NCBI GenBank assembly: GCA_028689615.1
Contig: JAQVCV010000021.1
Location: 1 to 60,685 of the forward strand
Direction: 5' to 3'
Origin: Bacteroidales bacterium
Lineage (GTDB): Bacteria; Bacteroidota; Bacteroidia; Bacteroidales; TTA-H9
Length of the DNA: 60,685 nucleotides
Below, one piece after another: positions 38,885-48,048 of the stretch. The first letter of the stretch is position 1; each line of letters starts with the position of its first letter. A program made the translations under genes and the position numbers. The notes under the pieces were generated by a model. The model saw nothing but the letters and a program-made list of their open reading frames with translations, ran no database searches and was not told the origin of the DNA.

Positions 38885-39793
38885 ATGTTAAGTCTGATTT
38901 TGATATTTTTAGCCAGTTTTTTTGTCTCGGGTATAATTATACGTACAAAAAGCTTAACCTCCGGAAGGAAAGGACCAGATGTTTTACAGCCTATGTACGA
39001 TATTCTGAAACTGTTTCGCAAAGGGAGCATCTACAGCACAACTTCAGGGATTGTGTTCCGGCTTGCTCCCATTGTCTATTTTGCTACGGTGCTGATGGCC
39101 GTTCTATTCATCCCATTTGGGAACCAAAAAGGCGTTCTCTCTTTCGCTGGCGATTTCGTGTTTTTTGCATATGTATTGGCCTTAGGCCGGTTTTTTATGA
39201 TAGTTGGAGCTCTGGACACTGGCAGCAGTTTCGAGGGGATGGGGGCAGCACGTGAGGCTCTCTACGCCCTGCTGATAGAACCCGCGTTCTTTCTCTTGAT
39301 GGGTTCATTTTCTTTGCTCACAGGCCATACTTCGTTTGCAGGGATCTTTGCCACCCTGCATTTTGGCTCCTCCATTTCATACGCCATTGGAGCATTGGCT
39401 TCCATTGTTTTACTGGCTCTGGCTTTAATAGAAAACAGCAGAATGCCTGTTGATGATCCTAAAACCCACCTTGAACTCACGATGGTTCACGAAGTTATGA
39501 TACTTGACAATTCTGGTTTTGATCTCGCTTTAATAATGCAGGCAGTCAATCTGAAATTTGCTATTTATGGTGCACTTATTGCCAATTTGTTTTTAACAAA
39601 AGGGTATGAAATGTATTATTCAATACCCATATTTATATGTATTCAGCTCGTTATGGCTGTTGTCATCGGTCTCATTGAATCTTTCTGGGCTCGATTCAGA
39701 ATGAATCACAATCCACAGTTTATTCTAATGATTACTTCAATTTCATTGTTTATCTTCCTGGGAGTACTTCTCATGCTGGGAAAAATAGCTTAA
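38885..39793 (+). CDS. NuoH/HyfC-like membrane subunit (302 aa)
   Basis: The membrane anchor that links the peripheral arm to the antiporter-like chain. Seen are about eight helices, the conserved GRKGPDVLQPMYDILKLFRKG loop, SSFEGMGAAREA, and the acidic loop ENSRMPVDDPKTHLE with LTMVHEVM. These Glu residues are the quinone-side or proton-entry residues in relatives and are intact. Length is as in HyfC/HycD. Confidence 0.9.
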   Translation: MLSLILIFLASFFVSGIIIRTKSLTSGRKGPDVLQPMYDILKLFRKGSIYSTTSGIVFRLAPIVYFATVLMAVLFIPFGNQKGVLSFAGDFVFFAYVLALGRFFMIVGALDTGSSFEGMGAAREALYALLIEPAFFLLMGSFSLLTGHTSFAGIFATLHFGSSISYAIGALASIVLLALALIENSRMPVDDPKTHLELTMVHEVMILDNSGFDLALIMQAVNLKFAIYGALIANLFLTKGYEMYYSIPIFICIQLVMAVVIGLIESFWARFRMNHNPQFILMITSISLFIFLGVLLMLGKIA

Positions 39794-39810
39794 AATAAAA
39801 ATCGAATAAC

Positions 39811-40440
39811 ATGACAGATATACTTCTTATTGTATTTTGCATTACGCTCCTGTATATCGGTTTAGCAAACCGGTTGTTTACCTATATTTCAGTTCTAGCA
39901 TTTCAGGGGATACTTCTTTTCGGGATTGCTTTTATTGAGTTAATCGAGATTAATGTTGTAAATCTGGTATTTGTTTTACTAGAAACTATAGTGTTCAAAA
40001 CCCTTGCCATCCCCTATTTTCTACGGCGGGTGATACGCAAAAACCAAATAAAACGTGAAGCCGAACCTTATGTGTCCAACTTCGTTTCGGTTGTAATAAT
40101 TACCACAATTATTCTCTTCTCCTTTTTGCTTGCAAACACTATACGCGACGAACAACTGCAGAAAATGTTTTTTGTAGTTGCGGTTTCGTCACTGTTTACA
40201 GGTCTGTATATTATTGCCAGCCGAAGAAAAATCATTACTCATGTGATGGGATACCTGATCATCGAAAATGGAGTTTTTATCTTGTCGATTGCGGTTGGCA
40301 ACGAAATGCCCATGCTTGTCAACACCGGTATTCTGCTCGATATATTCGTAAGTGTACTGCTGTTAGGGATTTTCGTAAATAAAATAGGAGATGTCATCAA
40401 AGAACACGATGTGGATGTATTAAGTAAACTAAAAGATTAA
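39811..40440 (+). CDS. HyfE-like membrane subunit (209 aa)
   Basis: A six- or seven-helix protein equivalent to HyfE (NuoK plus an extra part), between the NuoH-like and NuoN-like genes exactly as in hyf operons. Hydrophobic segments alternate with short charged loops; IELIEINVVNLVF and MGYLIIENGVFIL carry the membrane Glu residues expected of a NuoK-like subunit. Confidence 0.85.
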   Translation: MTDILLIVFCITLLYIGLANRLFTYISVLAFQGILLFGIAFIELIEINVVNLVFVLLETIVFKTLAIPYFLRRVIRKNQIKREAEPYVSNFVSVVIITTIILFSFLLANTIRDEQLQKMFFVVAVSSLFTGLYIIASRRKIITHVMGYLIIENGVFILSIAVGNEMPMLVNTGILLDIFVSVLLLGIFVNKIGDVIKEHDVDVLSKLKD

Positions 40441-40447
40441 CCACGCT

Positions 40448-41875
40448 ATGATAGGAATCTATTTAATTGTTGCTCTAACATTATCGGCCAGCATTTATGC
40501 GGTTAAACCTCTGTGGATAAAACACCTGCTCACAACTGGTTTTCTGATTGCTCAAACGCTCTATACCCTTTACGCGTGGTTTCATATCAACCAGACAGAA
40601 TTGGAGTATTTCACGCCGGATGCCATTGGGGTTTTGTTTTTATCAATTCTCACAATCGTTTCTATTCCGGCTATCATTCATTCACGAACCTATTTTATTA
40701 ACCATCCTTATCAGCCCCGCGAACAGGGCATGTATTATGCCGCGATGACGGTTCTTATCTGGTCGTTAACGGCAGCTTATATGGCCAATCACATCGCGGT
40801 AAACTGGGTGTTCGTGGAGCTCACAACTCTGAGCACATCGGCGTTAATCTATCACCGGCGAACCATTTTAACCCTCGAGGGAACCTGGAAATACATCTTC
40901 GTCTGCTCTATCAGCATTACTCTCGTCTTTATTGGGATTCTATTTTTAAGCATAGCCATCAGAGAAGAAGGGCTGCGCGATTTGTCTTATTCAGCATTGC
41001 TCGAAAAAGCAAGCCAACTCGACGTTTTTTGGCTCAAACTTGCCTTTCTGTTTATTTTCACAGGATTCACATCCAAAGTCGGACTCGTTCCTATGTACAC
41101 CGCTGGAATTGATGCCAAGGATAAAGCACCCCACCCAGCAGGGGCACTTCTGAGTAGCGTGCTGATGAACATGGGTTTTCTCGGAATTTTCCGGTTTTAT
41201 GCTGTTATTAGCCATACAGAAATACACGCCTGGAGCAATACAATAATTGTTATTTCAGCCATAGCTTCGATTTTCGTGGCAACGGTTTACATGCTTAAAG
41301 TAAAAAACTTCAAACGCCTGATGGCTTATTCCAGCGTTGAACACATGGGACTGGCCTTTTTGGGACTGGCAGCCGGAGGGATCGGTTATTATGCTGCAAT
41401 TCTTCATTTGGTTCTCCACTCTTTCGCCAAGCCCGTGCTATTCTTCCAGTTTGGTCAATTGTTCAGGACCTTCAACAACAAGAATATTTATCACATGGGC
41501 GGTTACTTCAACCTAAACACTCATGGGGCCATGATTTTGCTCTTGTCGTTTTTTACTATTACGGCAATGCCTCCATCGGGCTTATTCATCAGCGAGTTGC
41601 TGATTTTTAAATCGCTCTTTCAGGCTCATAATCTTTGGCTTCTGGTTGTTGTTTTTATTTTATTGTCGTTTATCATTTGGGCTTTTGCCCGAAACGTTTT
41701 TAAAATATTGTTTATCAACCCTGTTATACAGGTTGAAAAGCATGAAAGTGCTTTTTCGGCCTGGGAGTTTATTCCTCAATACTTGTTTCTGGCTGTCGTT
41801 TTCTGGCTCGGATATTTCCCTCCTTCCGAACTCGTTGCTTTGATTCAGAAAGCTGTTAACATATTACCCAATTAG
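40448..41875 (+). CDS. NuoN/HyfF-like antiporter subunit (475 aa)
   Basis: A third antiporter-like subunit. Glu124 in VFVELTTLS and Lys210 in FTSKVGLVPMY are present; the usual PMHTWLPDAHSEAP segment is altered here to PMYTAGIDAKDKAPHP, and the position after LLSSVLMN carries Asn, as is common in HyfF-type subunits. HSFAKPVLFFQFG contains a Lys equivalent to that in the last conserved broken helix. It starts 7 bp after the HyfE-like gene. Confidence 0.88.
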   Translation: MIGIYLIVALTLSASIYAVKPLWIKHLLTTGFLIAQTLYTLYAWFHINQTELEYFTPDAIGVLFLSILTIVSIPAIIHSRTYFINHPYQPREQGMYYAAMTVLIWSLTAAYMANHIAVNWVFVELTTLSTSALIYHRRTILTLEGTWKYIFVCSISITLVFIGILFLSIAIREEGLRDLSYSALLEKASQLDVFWLKLAFLFIFTGFTSKVGLVPMYTAGIDAKDKAPHPAGALLSSVLMNMGFLGIFRFYAVISHTEIHAWSNTIIVISAIASIFVATVYMLKVKNFKRLMAYSSVEHMGLAFLGLAAGGIGYYAAILHLVLHSFAKPVLFFQFGQLFRTFNNKNIYHMGGYFNLNTHGAMILLLSFFTITAMPPSGLFISELLIFKSLFQAHNLWLLVVVFILLSFIIWAFARNVFKILFINPVIQVEKHESAFSAWEFIPQYLFLAVVFWLGYFPPSELVALIQKAVNILPN

Positions 41876-41878
41876 AAT

Positions 41879-43378
41879 ATGGACAAATATATAGAAATAA
41901 AAAACAGCATTCCCATTCCTTTGAAATCAATTCCGGAAATGGACTATAACGATTTTTTATCAACCAACACCCTTCTTGCTGCCAGCGAAAACAACCATTG
42001 TGTTGCCCTGTTTGGTGATAAAAAAACCGATCATATGCTGCTTTTCTGTTGCATGGCCAATGATGCAACACACACCATTTATGTCAACTCAACCAGGGTG
42101 CTGCTGTCGGAACAATACCCTTCACTGAGCAGGGTTCATTTCTCCTTTCATATTTTCGAACGGGAGATTCATGAATCATTTGGGTTACAATACACCGATC
42201 ACCCCTGGCTAAAGCCTGTCAGATACCCCTGGTATCGCCACGATCAAACAAAATCTATTGAAAACTATCCATTCTATCACATACAAAGCGAAGAACTTCA
42301 TGAAGTTGGAGTCGGTCCTGTTCATGCCGGTATTATAGAACCTGGACACTTCAGATTTATCTGCAATGGAGAACAAATACTCCATCTCGAGATTCAATTA
42401 GGTTATCAGCACCGTGGCATTGAAAAGCTTATTGTCGAAAAAGACAACCTTCTCACTCAGACTTTATTGTCGGAATCAATCGCTGGTGATACTGTAGTAG
42501 GCCACACTGTTTCTTTCTCCAGAACAATAGAAAGCTTGTCGGGTTTCGAGGCCCCCGAACACCTTGAGATGGCACGCACCCTGGCACTTGAATGGGAGCG
42601 AATGGCAATTCACTCCGGCGATTTAAGCGCAATAGCCACCGATGTAGCCTACCAGCTCGGAAGCAGCGTTTTTGGACGTCTTCGCACGCCAATCGTCAAC
42701 TCTTTTCAAGTGTGGTGTGGCAACCGGTTGGCCAAGGGGTTAATCAGACCTTACAAAAATCGGTTCCCGTTCAATAAAAAATTAGCTTCGGAATTTAATA
42801 AAGTTTTGGACGAATACTGGCCAGACTATACCGAGATGTTTGACCGAATGATTGACCTCCCTTCTGTTTTATCGCGTCTGGAAAAAACCGGTATAGTCAC
42901 CCGCGACCAACACCTGGCAATCGGATCTGTCGGTATGGCTGCCCGTTCTGGCGGTCTATCACGCGATATAAGGCAAAGTCATCCTCATGATGGCTACCAC
43001 CTTCTCAAACACCAGCCCGTTTTATTGACACAAGGCGATGTTTATGCCAGAACTTTGCTTCGCGACAACGAGATCAGGCAGTCCGCGGGCTACATTCGTC
43101 AACTCATCAGCCTAATGCCCGAAGCTGATTCAATACCAGCACCTCCCACTTCTCTGCTTCCCGATTCGTTTGTAGTAACCCTTACCGAAGGATGGCGCGG
43201 AGAAATAGCTCACGCGGCCATCACCAATAAAAACGGGAAACTTGCTTTGTACAAAATAAAAGACCCTTCGATGCACAATTGGATGGCACTGGCTTTAGCT
43301 GTTCGTAACAACGAGATAAGTGACTTCCCGATTTGCAACAAAAGTTTCAACCTGAGCTATTGTGGTTTCGATTTATAA
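41879..43378 (+). CDS. NuoCD/HyfG-like large subunit lacking Ni-Fe ligands (499 aa)
   Basis: Residues 1-135 form a NuoC-like domain (REIHESFGLQYTDHP) and residues about 137-499 a NuoD/[NiFe]-hydrogenase large subunit (GPVHAGIIEPGHFRF, LGYQHRGIEKL). The two CxxC ligand pairs of group 4 hydrogenases are gone: the N-terminal pair is Ala202 and Thr205 in ESIAGDTVVGH, and the C-terminal pair is Ser493 and Gly496 in NLSYCGFDL, with one off-register Cys495. It cannot hold a standard Ni-Fe centre, which fits an energy-converting-hydrogenase-related (Ehr) complex. The frame is intact and starts 3 bp after the NuoN-like gene. Confidence 0.9.
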   Translation: MDKYIEIKNSIPIPLKSIPEMDYNDFLSTNTLLAASENNHCVALFGDKKTDHMLLFCCMANDATHTIYVNSTRVLLSEQYPSLSRVHFSFHIFEREIHESFGLQYTDHPWLKPVRYPWYRHDQTKSIENYPFYHIQSEELHEVGVGPVHAGIIEPGHFRFICNGEQILHLEIQLGYQHRGIEKLIVEKDNLLTQTLLSESIAGDTVVGHTVSFSRTIESLSGFEAPEHLEMARTLALEWERMAIHSGDLSAIATDVAYQLGSSVFGRLRTPIVNSFQVWCGNRLAKGLIRPYKNRFPFNKKLASEFNKVLDEYWPDYTEMFDRMIDLPSVLSRLEKTGIVTRDQHLAIGSVGMAARSGGLSRDIRQSHPHDGYHLLKHQPVLLTQGDVYARTLLRDNEIRQSAGYIRQLISLMPEADSIPAPPTSLLPDSFVVTLTEGWRGEIAHAAITNKNGKLALYKIKDPSMHNWMALALAVRNNEISDFPICNKSFNLSYCGFDL

Positions 43379-43396
43379 TATAAAATAATAAAGAAA

Positions 43397-44149
43397 ATGA
43401 TCCCCGAAATAAAAATAATGATCCATCAGGGAAAACAATTTATTCCAAATGTTTTCACAGCCCAGGTTCCTGGAATTTTTCGCGGACGACCAGTGATCAG
43501 CACCGAAAAAACTGATACAGAACAGCTAATCAGGTGTTGCCCTACCGGAGCCATCAGCGAAAATCAAGGGGTATGCCTCGATATGGGCAAATGTCTGTTT
43601 TGTGGAGAATGCGCGGATCGGTTTCCGGAAAAAATCAAATTTACCAAAGATTCTAAGCTGGGAACCAATTTCCGCGAAGGACTCATCATTCGGGAGGGGA
43701 TTGATAGGCCGGTACAGTTCGACAAATCGTTGATAAGAGAAGAAATCCGGGGGCTTTTCAAACGGTCGCTGAAACTGAGGCAGGTTTCAGCAGGTGGCGA
43801 CAACAGTTGTGAATGGGAACTCAACGCCTCCAACAATGTGCAGTTCGACATCAGCCGCTTTGGAATCGAGTTTACTGCATCTCCTCGCCATGCCGACGGA
43901 GTCGTTATCACAGGGCCCATCAGCCGCAATATGGCTATGGCGCTTCAGTCAACCTGGGATGCCGTTCCAAAACCCAAAGTACTCATACTGGCAGGTACCG
44001 ATGCTATAAGCGGGGGATTGTTCGCCGGTAGCAATGGACTCGATCGCAGTTTTCTCGATCACAACAGGGTAGATCTTTACATCCCTGGAAATCCTACCCA
44101 TCCGCTCAATATAATCAACAGCATTCTGAGACTTATGAGACCTGATTAA
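43397..44149 (+). CDS. Ferredoxin-NuoB/HyfI-like fusion subunit with degenerate cluster site (250 aa)
   Basis: Residues 40-80 form a half-degenerate bacterial ferredoxin: Cys48-Pro plus Cys66, Cys69, Cys72 can bind one [4Fe-4S], while the other CP is Phe76-Pro and the first CxxCxxC is absent. Residues ~125-250 are NuoB/HyfI-like (DISRFGIEF, SPRHADGVVITGP). Of the four ligands of the proximal cluster only Cys138 remains; the other positions are Asp135, Asp202 and Asn232. It is the last gene of the operon and probably a structural or regulatory partner of the large subunit. Confidence 0.87.
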   Translation: MIPEIKIMIHQGKQFIPNVFTAQVPGIFRGRPVISTEKTDTEQLIRCCPTGAISENQGVCLDMGKCLFCGECADRFPEKIKFTKDSKLGTNFREGLIIREGIDRPVQFDKSLIREEIRGLFKRSLKLRQVSAGGDNSCEWELNASNNVQFDISRFGIEFTASPRHADGVVITGPISRNMAMALQSTWDAVPKPKVLILAGTDAISGGLFAGSNGLDRSFLDHNRVDLYIPGNPTHPLNIINSILRLMRPD

Positions 44150-44156
44150 CCCATCG

Positions 44157-44184
44157 AACCGATACTGTTCGGTTTTGTATTGTT
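44157..44184 (+). terminator. Probable terminator of the Ehr-type operon
   Basis: A 6-bp perfect stem (AACCGA with TCGGTT, 44157-44174) followed by a T-rich stretch, 7 bp after the last stop. The stem is short. Confidence 0.55.
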
Positions 44185-44212
44185 CCCGTAGTTCTTCAGC
44201 CAAGTAGAAAAT

Positions 44213-44250
44213 AAAAAAAACGGGGCTACCTCACAAACAGAAGCAGCCCC
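44213..44250 (-). terminator. Terminator of the fused oxidoreductase gene
   Basis: On the minus strand, GGGGCT pairs with AGCCCC around an 18-base loop and is followed by a run of eight T. It lies 24 bp after the stop of the minus-strand gene. Confidence 0.65.
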
Positions 44251-44273
44251 TTGACTCACATGCTCCGGGTTTA

Positions 44274-47200
44274 TTATTTAAACGCCTTCTCCAACATCCC
44301 GTCACCGGTCATGCTCAGACGGCTGAAATAATCAGGAACTGGCTTGCCTACCAATTTATCAACATACATCTTAGCCAGATACTGGCCCAGCATAAATCCT
44401 TGTCCGCGCAACCCAACAAACAACCCGTGGCCAGGATCGATAAACATGCGAGGTTCAACGTAATAACCAGCCCAGATGGCCTGGAACCCGACGCTAGAAA
44501 GCTCGGGCAACCAATCAACAAACACCTCCGAAGCAATTTCAAGGAATTCCTTGCTGTTAATTTTTAGATTTTTATCTGTTTCAGCAGGATCTACAGCCGG
44601 CGATGCGCAACCAATGATCTGCCCTGTTTCGGCCAATTGCTGGCCATACACAGCCACAAATCCTTTATAATGCCTCCTGTCAATAATCATAGGCAACGGA
44701 ATGTTGTTCACACCCATCATCGGCAGCCGTCGGGTAATAAACGCCTGATGTTTCACAGGATAACAGCCGGTTTCCAACCCAAGCATCTTGGCAAAACGGG
44801 CACCTTCAGGGCCGAGGGCGTTCACGAAATGATCGGCGTGGTACTCAACATACTCTTTAGCATGATTTTGAACCAGCACGATATATTTATTTCCTTCGCG
44901 CTTAACATCCACCAGTTTACAGTCTTCTTCGATCTGACCACCCTGCTGAATTCCAATCTGACGAATCAGATCAATCACACGACCCGGGGTGGCTTGCCAG
45001 CAATTGTGGGTGATAAGTGCAGCCTGGTAGGTGGCGAGATTGGGATTGAAGTAGGGGGAAACCCGTTTGGTAAAATCTTTTGGTTCAATCATCTCGGCAT
45101 CGCTCCAGGCCATCGAGGCTTTCAGTGCGCTGTACATTGCATCGTCATGAGCAAAGGTCACATAATCGATGGGGTGAAAATCGATGTTGCGGATTTTTTG
45201 CAATTCTTTAAAAATCTCGAGATTGTTCACGGCAATATCGCTCAACTCAGGCACACTGAAATTGAGCCGGCCTCCGGCAATGTTGCGCCACGAAGCTCCT
45301 CGCCCAAAATTGATAAGCACCGGCTTCAGACCTTCCTCTGCCAGGTAACGGAAAAGGGCACTTCCGCCAATTCCACCTCCTGCAACCACGGCAGGCACCT
45401 GCACCACCCGGGGCTTCTGGTGATGGCTCACTGCGATGATGTTCTCATGCACCGGACGTGGGTAAAGCTCGCCCATCGAAAGTTGGTTCGACAGCGGGCC
45501 CCTCGGTGTAGCCTCACCAACTACCTGAATTCCATAATTGCGAATCATGGATTTCAACCGTGGGATGCAACGTTTGCCTCGGCAGGCTCCCATTCCCAGA
45601 CGGGTGGTGTGCTTGATCTCGTCAACGCTGATAAATTTACGATCGCCCACTATATTCAAGATTTCATCAACCTTCACGTCGTCGCAATGGCATACATAGG
45701 TTTCTGATTTGATCTCGAAATCGGCGGGGCTCATCTCAAACGACTCGGGGAAACGCTCCCTGATAATGAAACCACGCGCATTAACCAAATCTTCGCCATG
45801 CAAGGTAAGCGATTTCACACGAGCCACGTGGGTTTTGTTGGGCTTGCGAAGAATCTTCTCGATCACTCCCTCGCCCAACCTCTTCCCGTTGTTGTCAACC
45901 AGATAAACTTCTGCCCCTTCGGCTGCCTCATACTCGATGGGCAGGAAGAGCCAGTCTTTCTTCAGGTTGTAGCCGAAAATGGCCAATCCCGGACACTGAT
46001 AGACACAATCCATACAGCCAATGCACTTGTCGAAGTCGATTCGGGGCACCGTGCTGGTGGATGTTTTGGTGATTGCGCCATGCGGGCAGGCAAATTCGCA
46101 GGGGTTGCAGGCAAAACCGTAAAGACAGTCAATCTGCACGAAGCCTTTTTGTTCCATCCTTTCGCGCGAGGGGAGGAAAGGCTTCTCGATCACACGCGTT
46201 GGATGTTGCTGCGAGTCAATGTATTCTTTCGATAAGGCGAGATAATCATCGTATTGATATCGCACACCCATGTCGGCCATGATCTCGTAAGCCACCTGTT
46301 TTCCGCGAAGTACGGCTGAAGTTCCTTCGCCTATGCGAATGGAGTCGCCAGCACCAAAGCAGCGACGGCCAAATATTTCATTTCCTTTAATAAGCAGCTG
46401 ATCGTCGGGAACCAATCCTGTGCATATATTGATGGCATCAATACCGTCAATCACCTTTTCTGTACCAGGGATGGGTTTGAAATTCTCGCACTGAGCCACC
46501 ACGGCGCCCACAACACCCGTGTTGTCGTGGTTAGGAATGGCTTTCAGAAGAATGTGGGAAGTGAGAACGGGAATACCAAGCCTACGAACACGGTTGGCCT
46601 GAACAGGGAATCCACCTTCGTTGGGCTGTGCCTCGATGATGGCTTTCACGTTGGCACCTGCCTGCATCAATTGATAGGAGGTGAGGTAACCGATGTTACC
46701 GGCACCAACGGTCAGAACGTTTTTGCCAAGCAGGGTCAATTCGTTGTTCATCATTTTCTGTACCACGGCGGCGGTGTAAACTCCCGGCACGTCGTCGTTC
46801 TCGAAAGTGGGCATGAATGGAACGGCACCGGTTGCCACTACAAGATAATCAGTATCAACGTAGTAAATCTCTTCAGTCCTGATGTTTTTAACAGCCACGC
46901 GGTTTCCTTCCAGGATGTCCCACACGGTTGAGTTCAGAAAAATCCCTTCAAGGCTCTCTCCAGCCAGGGTTTTGGCAATGTCGAAACCGCGCATTCCTCC
47001 AAATTTCTTCTCTTTCTCGAAAAAGAAAAACTGGTGCGTTTGCATCAGAAACTGGCCGCCAATCTTATCGTTGTTGTCAAGCACGATGTTGTCAATGCCG
47101 GCCTGATTAAGCAGTTCGCGTGTGGCCAATCCTGCCGGACCAGCGCCAATGATCACCACCGATGTCTTAAATACGTTGATGGCCTCTTTCTTTTGATAGG

Positions 47201-47507
47201 GTGTGACTCCCGGGTTGTAGTTATGGGGGATTTCGGCAACCTCTTTTACCCCGTCAACAGGGGTGATGCAAATACGCCTGATCTGGCCGTCAACCAGCAT
47301 TTCGCAGGCGCCGCATTTGCCGATGCCACACTCGAGCGATCGCTCGCGGTTTTGAAGACTGTGGCTGTGAACGGGAAAACCCGCCTGATGAAGGGCGGCG
47401 GCAATGGTGAAGCCTTTCTGGCCCTTAACTTTTTGTCCATTGAAAGAGAACTCAACTTCCTCTACCTGAGGAATGTCGAGAATCGGGTGGTGTTCTATTC
47501 GGTGCAT
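44274..47507 (-). CDS. HcnABC-like fused FAD-dependent oxidoreductase (1077 aa)
   Basis: One chain holds parts that are usually three subunits (as in cyanide synthase HcnABC, opine oxidases and D-proline/hydroxyproline dehydrogenases): a [2Fe-2S] domain (Cys60, 65, 68, 80); a pyridine-nucleotide-type FAD domain (GAGPAG at 121, GAGNIG at 268); a two-cluster ferredoxin insert (Cys461, 467, 470, 474 and 495, 498, 501, 505); a BFD-like [2Fe-2S] site (Cys606, 608, 642, 647); and a DAO-type FAD domain (GGGIGG at about 710). All cofactor motifs look complete. It probably oxidises an amino acid or imino acid and passes electrons along the clusters; the substrate cannot be read from the sequence. It stands alone, with a promoter at 47565. 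Confidence 0.86.
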   Translation of the reverse strand: MHRIEHHPILDIPQVEEVEFSFNGQKVKGQKGFTIAAALHQAGFPVHSHSLQNRERSLECGIGKCGACEMLVDGQIRRICITPVDGVKEVAEIPHNYNPGVTPYQKKEAINVFKTSVVIIGAGPAGLATRELLNQAGIDNIVLDNNDKIGGQFLMQTHQFFFFEKEKKFGGMRGFDIAKTLAGESLEGIFLNSTVWDILEGNRVAVKNIRTEEIYYVDTDYLVVATGAVPFMPTFENDDVPGVYTAAVVQKMMNNELTLLGKNVLTVGAGNIGYLTSYQLMQAGANVKAIIEAQPNEGGFPVQANRVRRLGIPVLTSHILLKAIPNHDNTGVVGAVVAQCENFKPIPGTEKVIDGIDAINICTGLVPDDQLLIKGNEIFGRRCFGAGDSIRIGEGTSAVLRGKQVAYEIMADMGVRYQYDDYLALSKEYIDSQQHPTRVIEKPFLPSRERMEQKGFVQIDCLYGFACNPCEFACPHGAITKTSTSTVPRIDFDKCIGCMDCVYQCPGLAIFGYNLKKDWLFLPIEYEAAEGAEVYLVDNNGKRLGEGVIEKILRKPNKTHVARVKSLTLHGEDLVNARGFIIRERFPESFEMSPADFEIKSETYVCHCDDVKVDEILNIVGDRKFISVDEIKHTTRLGMGACRGKRCIPRLKSMIRNYGIQVVGEATPRGPLSNQLSMGELYPRPVHENIIAVSHHQKPRVVQVPAVVAGGGIGGSALFRYLAEEGLKPVLINFGRGASWRNIAGGRLNFSVPELSDIAVNNLEIFKELQKIRNIDFHPIDYVTFAHDDAMYSALKASMAWSDAEMIEPKDFTKRVSPYFNPNLATYQAALITHNCWQATPGRVIDLIRQIGIQQGGQIEEDCKLVDVKREGNKYIVLVQNHAKEYVEYHADHFVNALGPEGARFAKMLGLETGCYPVKHQAFITRRLPMMGVNNIPLPMIIDRRHYKGFVAVYGQQLAETGQIIGCASPAVDPAETDKNLKINSKEFLEIASEVFVDWLPELSSVGFQAIWAGYYVEPRMFIDPGHGLFVGLRGQGFMLGQYLAKMYVDKLVGKPVPDYFSRLSMTGDGMLEKAFK

Positions 47508-47564
47508 AGGGTGAAACTGATTGTTTAATGGTTAGCCTTACGGCAATTGGTGATAATTTCGGCG

Positions 47565-47572
47565 CAAATGTA
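47565..47572 (-). promoter_or_regulatory. -7 box for the fused oxidoreductase gene
   Basis: TACATTTG on the minus strand, 57 bp before the ATG at 47507. Confidence 0.55.
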
Positions 47573-48048
47573 GGAGATTTCATCGGGAAAACGAGTCAGG
47601 GAACGACAGCTTTTGGTGACTTCCGGCCAACGATCGTTTAAAGAGTTGGTTTGGTTGAATTATTAAGCATTATGACATTGATAATGAACTCATATGTTAT
47701 ACCGCCGCGAACTGAATAGCAGAGAAGTACAAATTACAGATGTTCAAAAAAATCCAGAAACCTGGTTCACCTCTTATTAAAGAGTTAGCATACCCCATCA
47801 AGAACACGACCACCCCCATTTGACCCCTTTCATTTTAGTTCAGTCACAATTGTTCATTATTTGGAATTCAATTTACAAAACCCACAACGCTATTAGGTGA
47901 TTTCATCACTCATTCTTTATTTAAAGAAACAAACTTGAATAATTACATGATCTTGTTCTTCAGTTTATTATAAAAATATTTCATGTTTCTGGCTTTTAAA
48001 ACTGTGTAAAAAGTCGAAGTAGAACAATCCACTGTTCTTATTTAAAAC
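47573..48048. other. Gene-poor AT-rich intergenic stretch
   Basis: No open frame of usual size and no tRNA or other RNA gene is recognisable. The only frames are tiny, such as a 27-codon one at 47740-47823. The stretch contains a small palindrome GTGATttcATCAC near 47898 and several direct AAAGAGTT repeats, but no clear element. Confidence 0.5.

Noticed and set aside
41879..43378. Annotation of the large subunit as a functional [NiFe] hydrogenase
   Set aside because: All four metal-binding cysteine positions are substituted.
44637..45707. 356-codon plus-strand frame
   Set aside because: Shadow of the fused oxidoreductase gene, whose cofactor motifs run through this interval on the minus strand.
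47740..47823. 27-codon frame in the gene desert
   Set aside because: Too short, with no supporting context or promoter.
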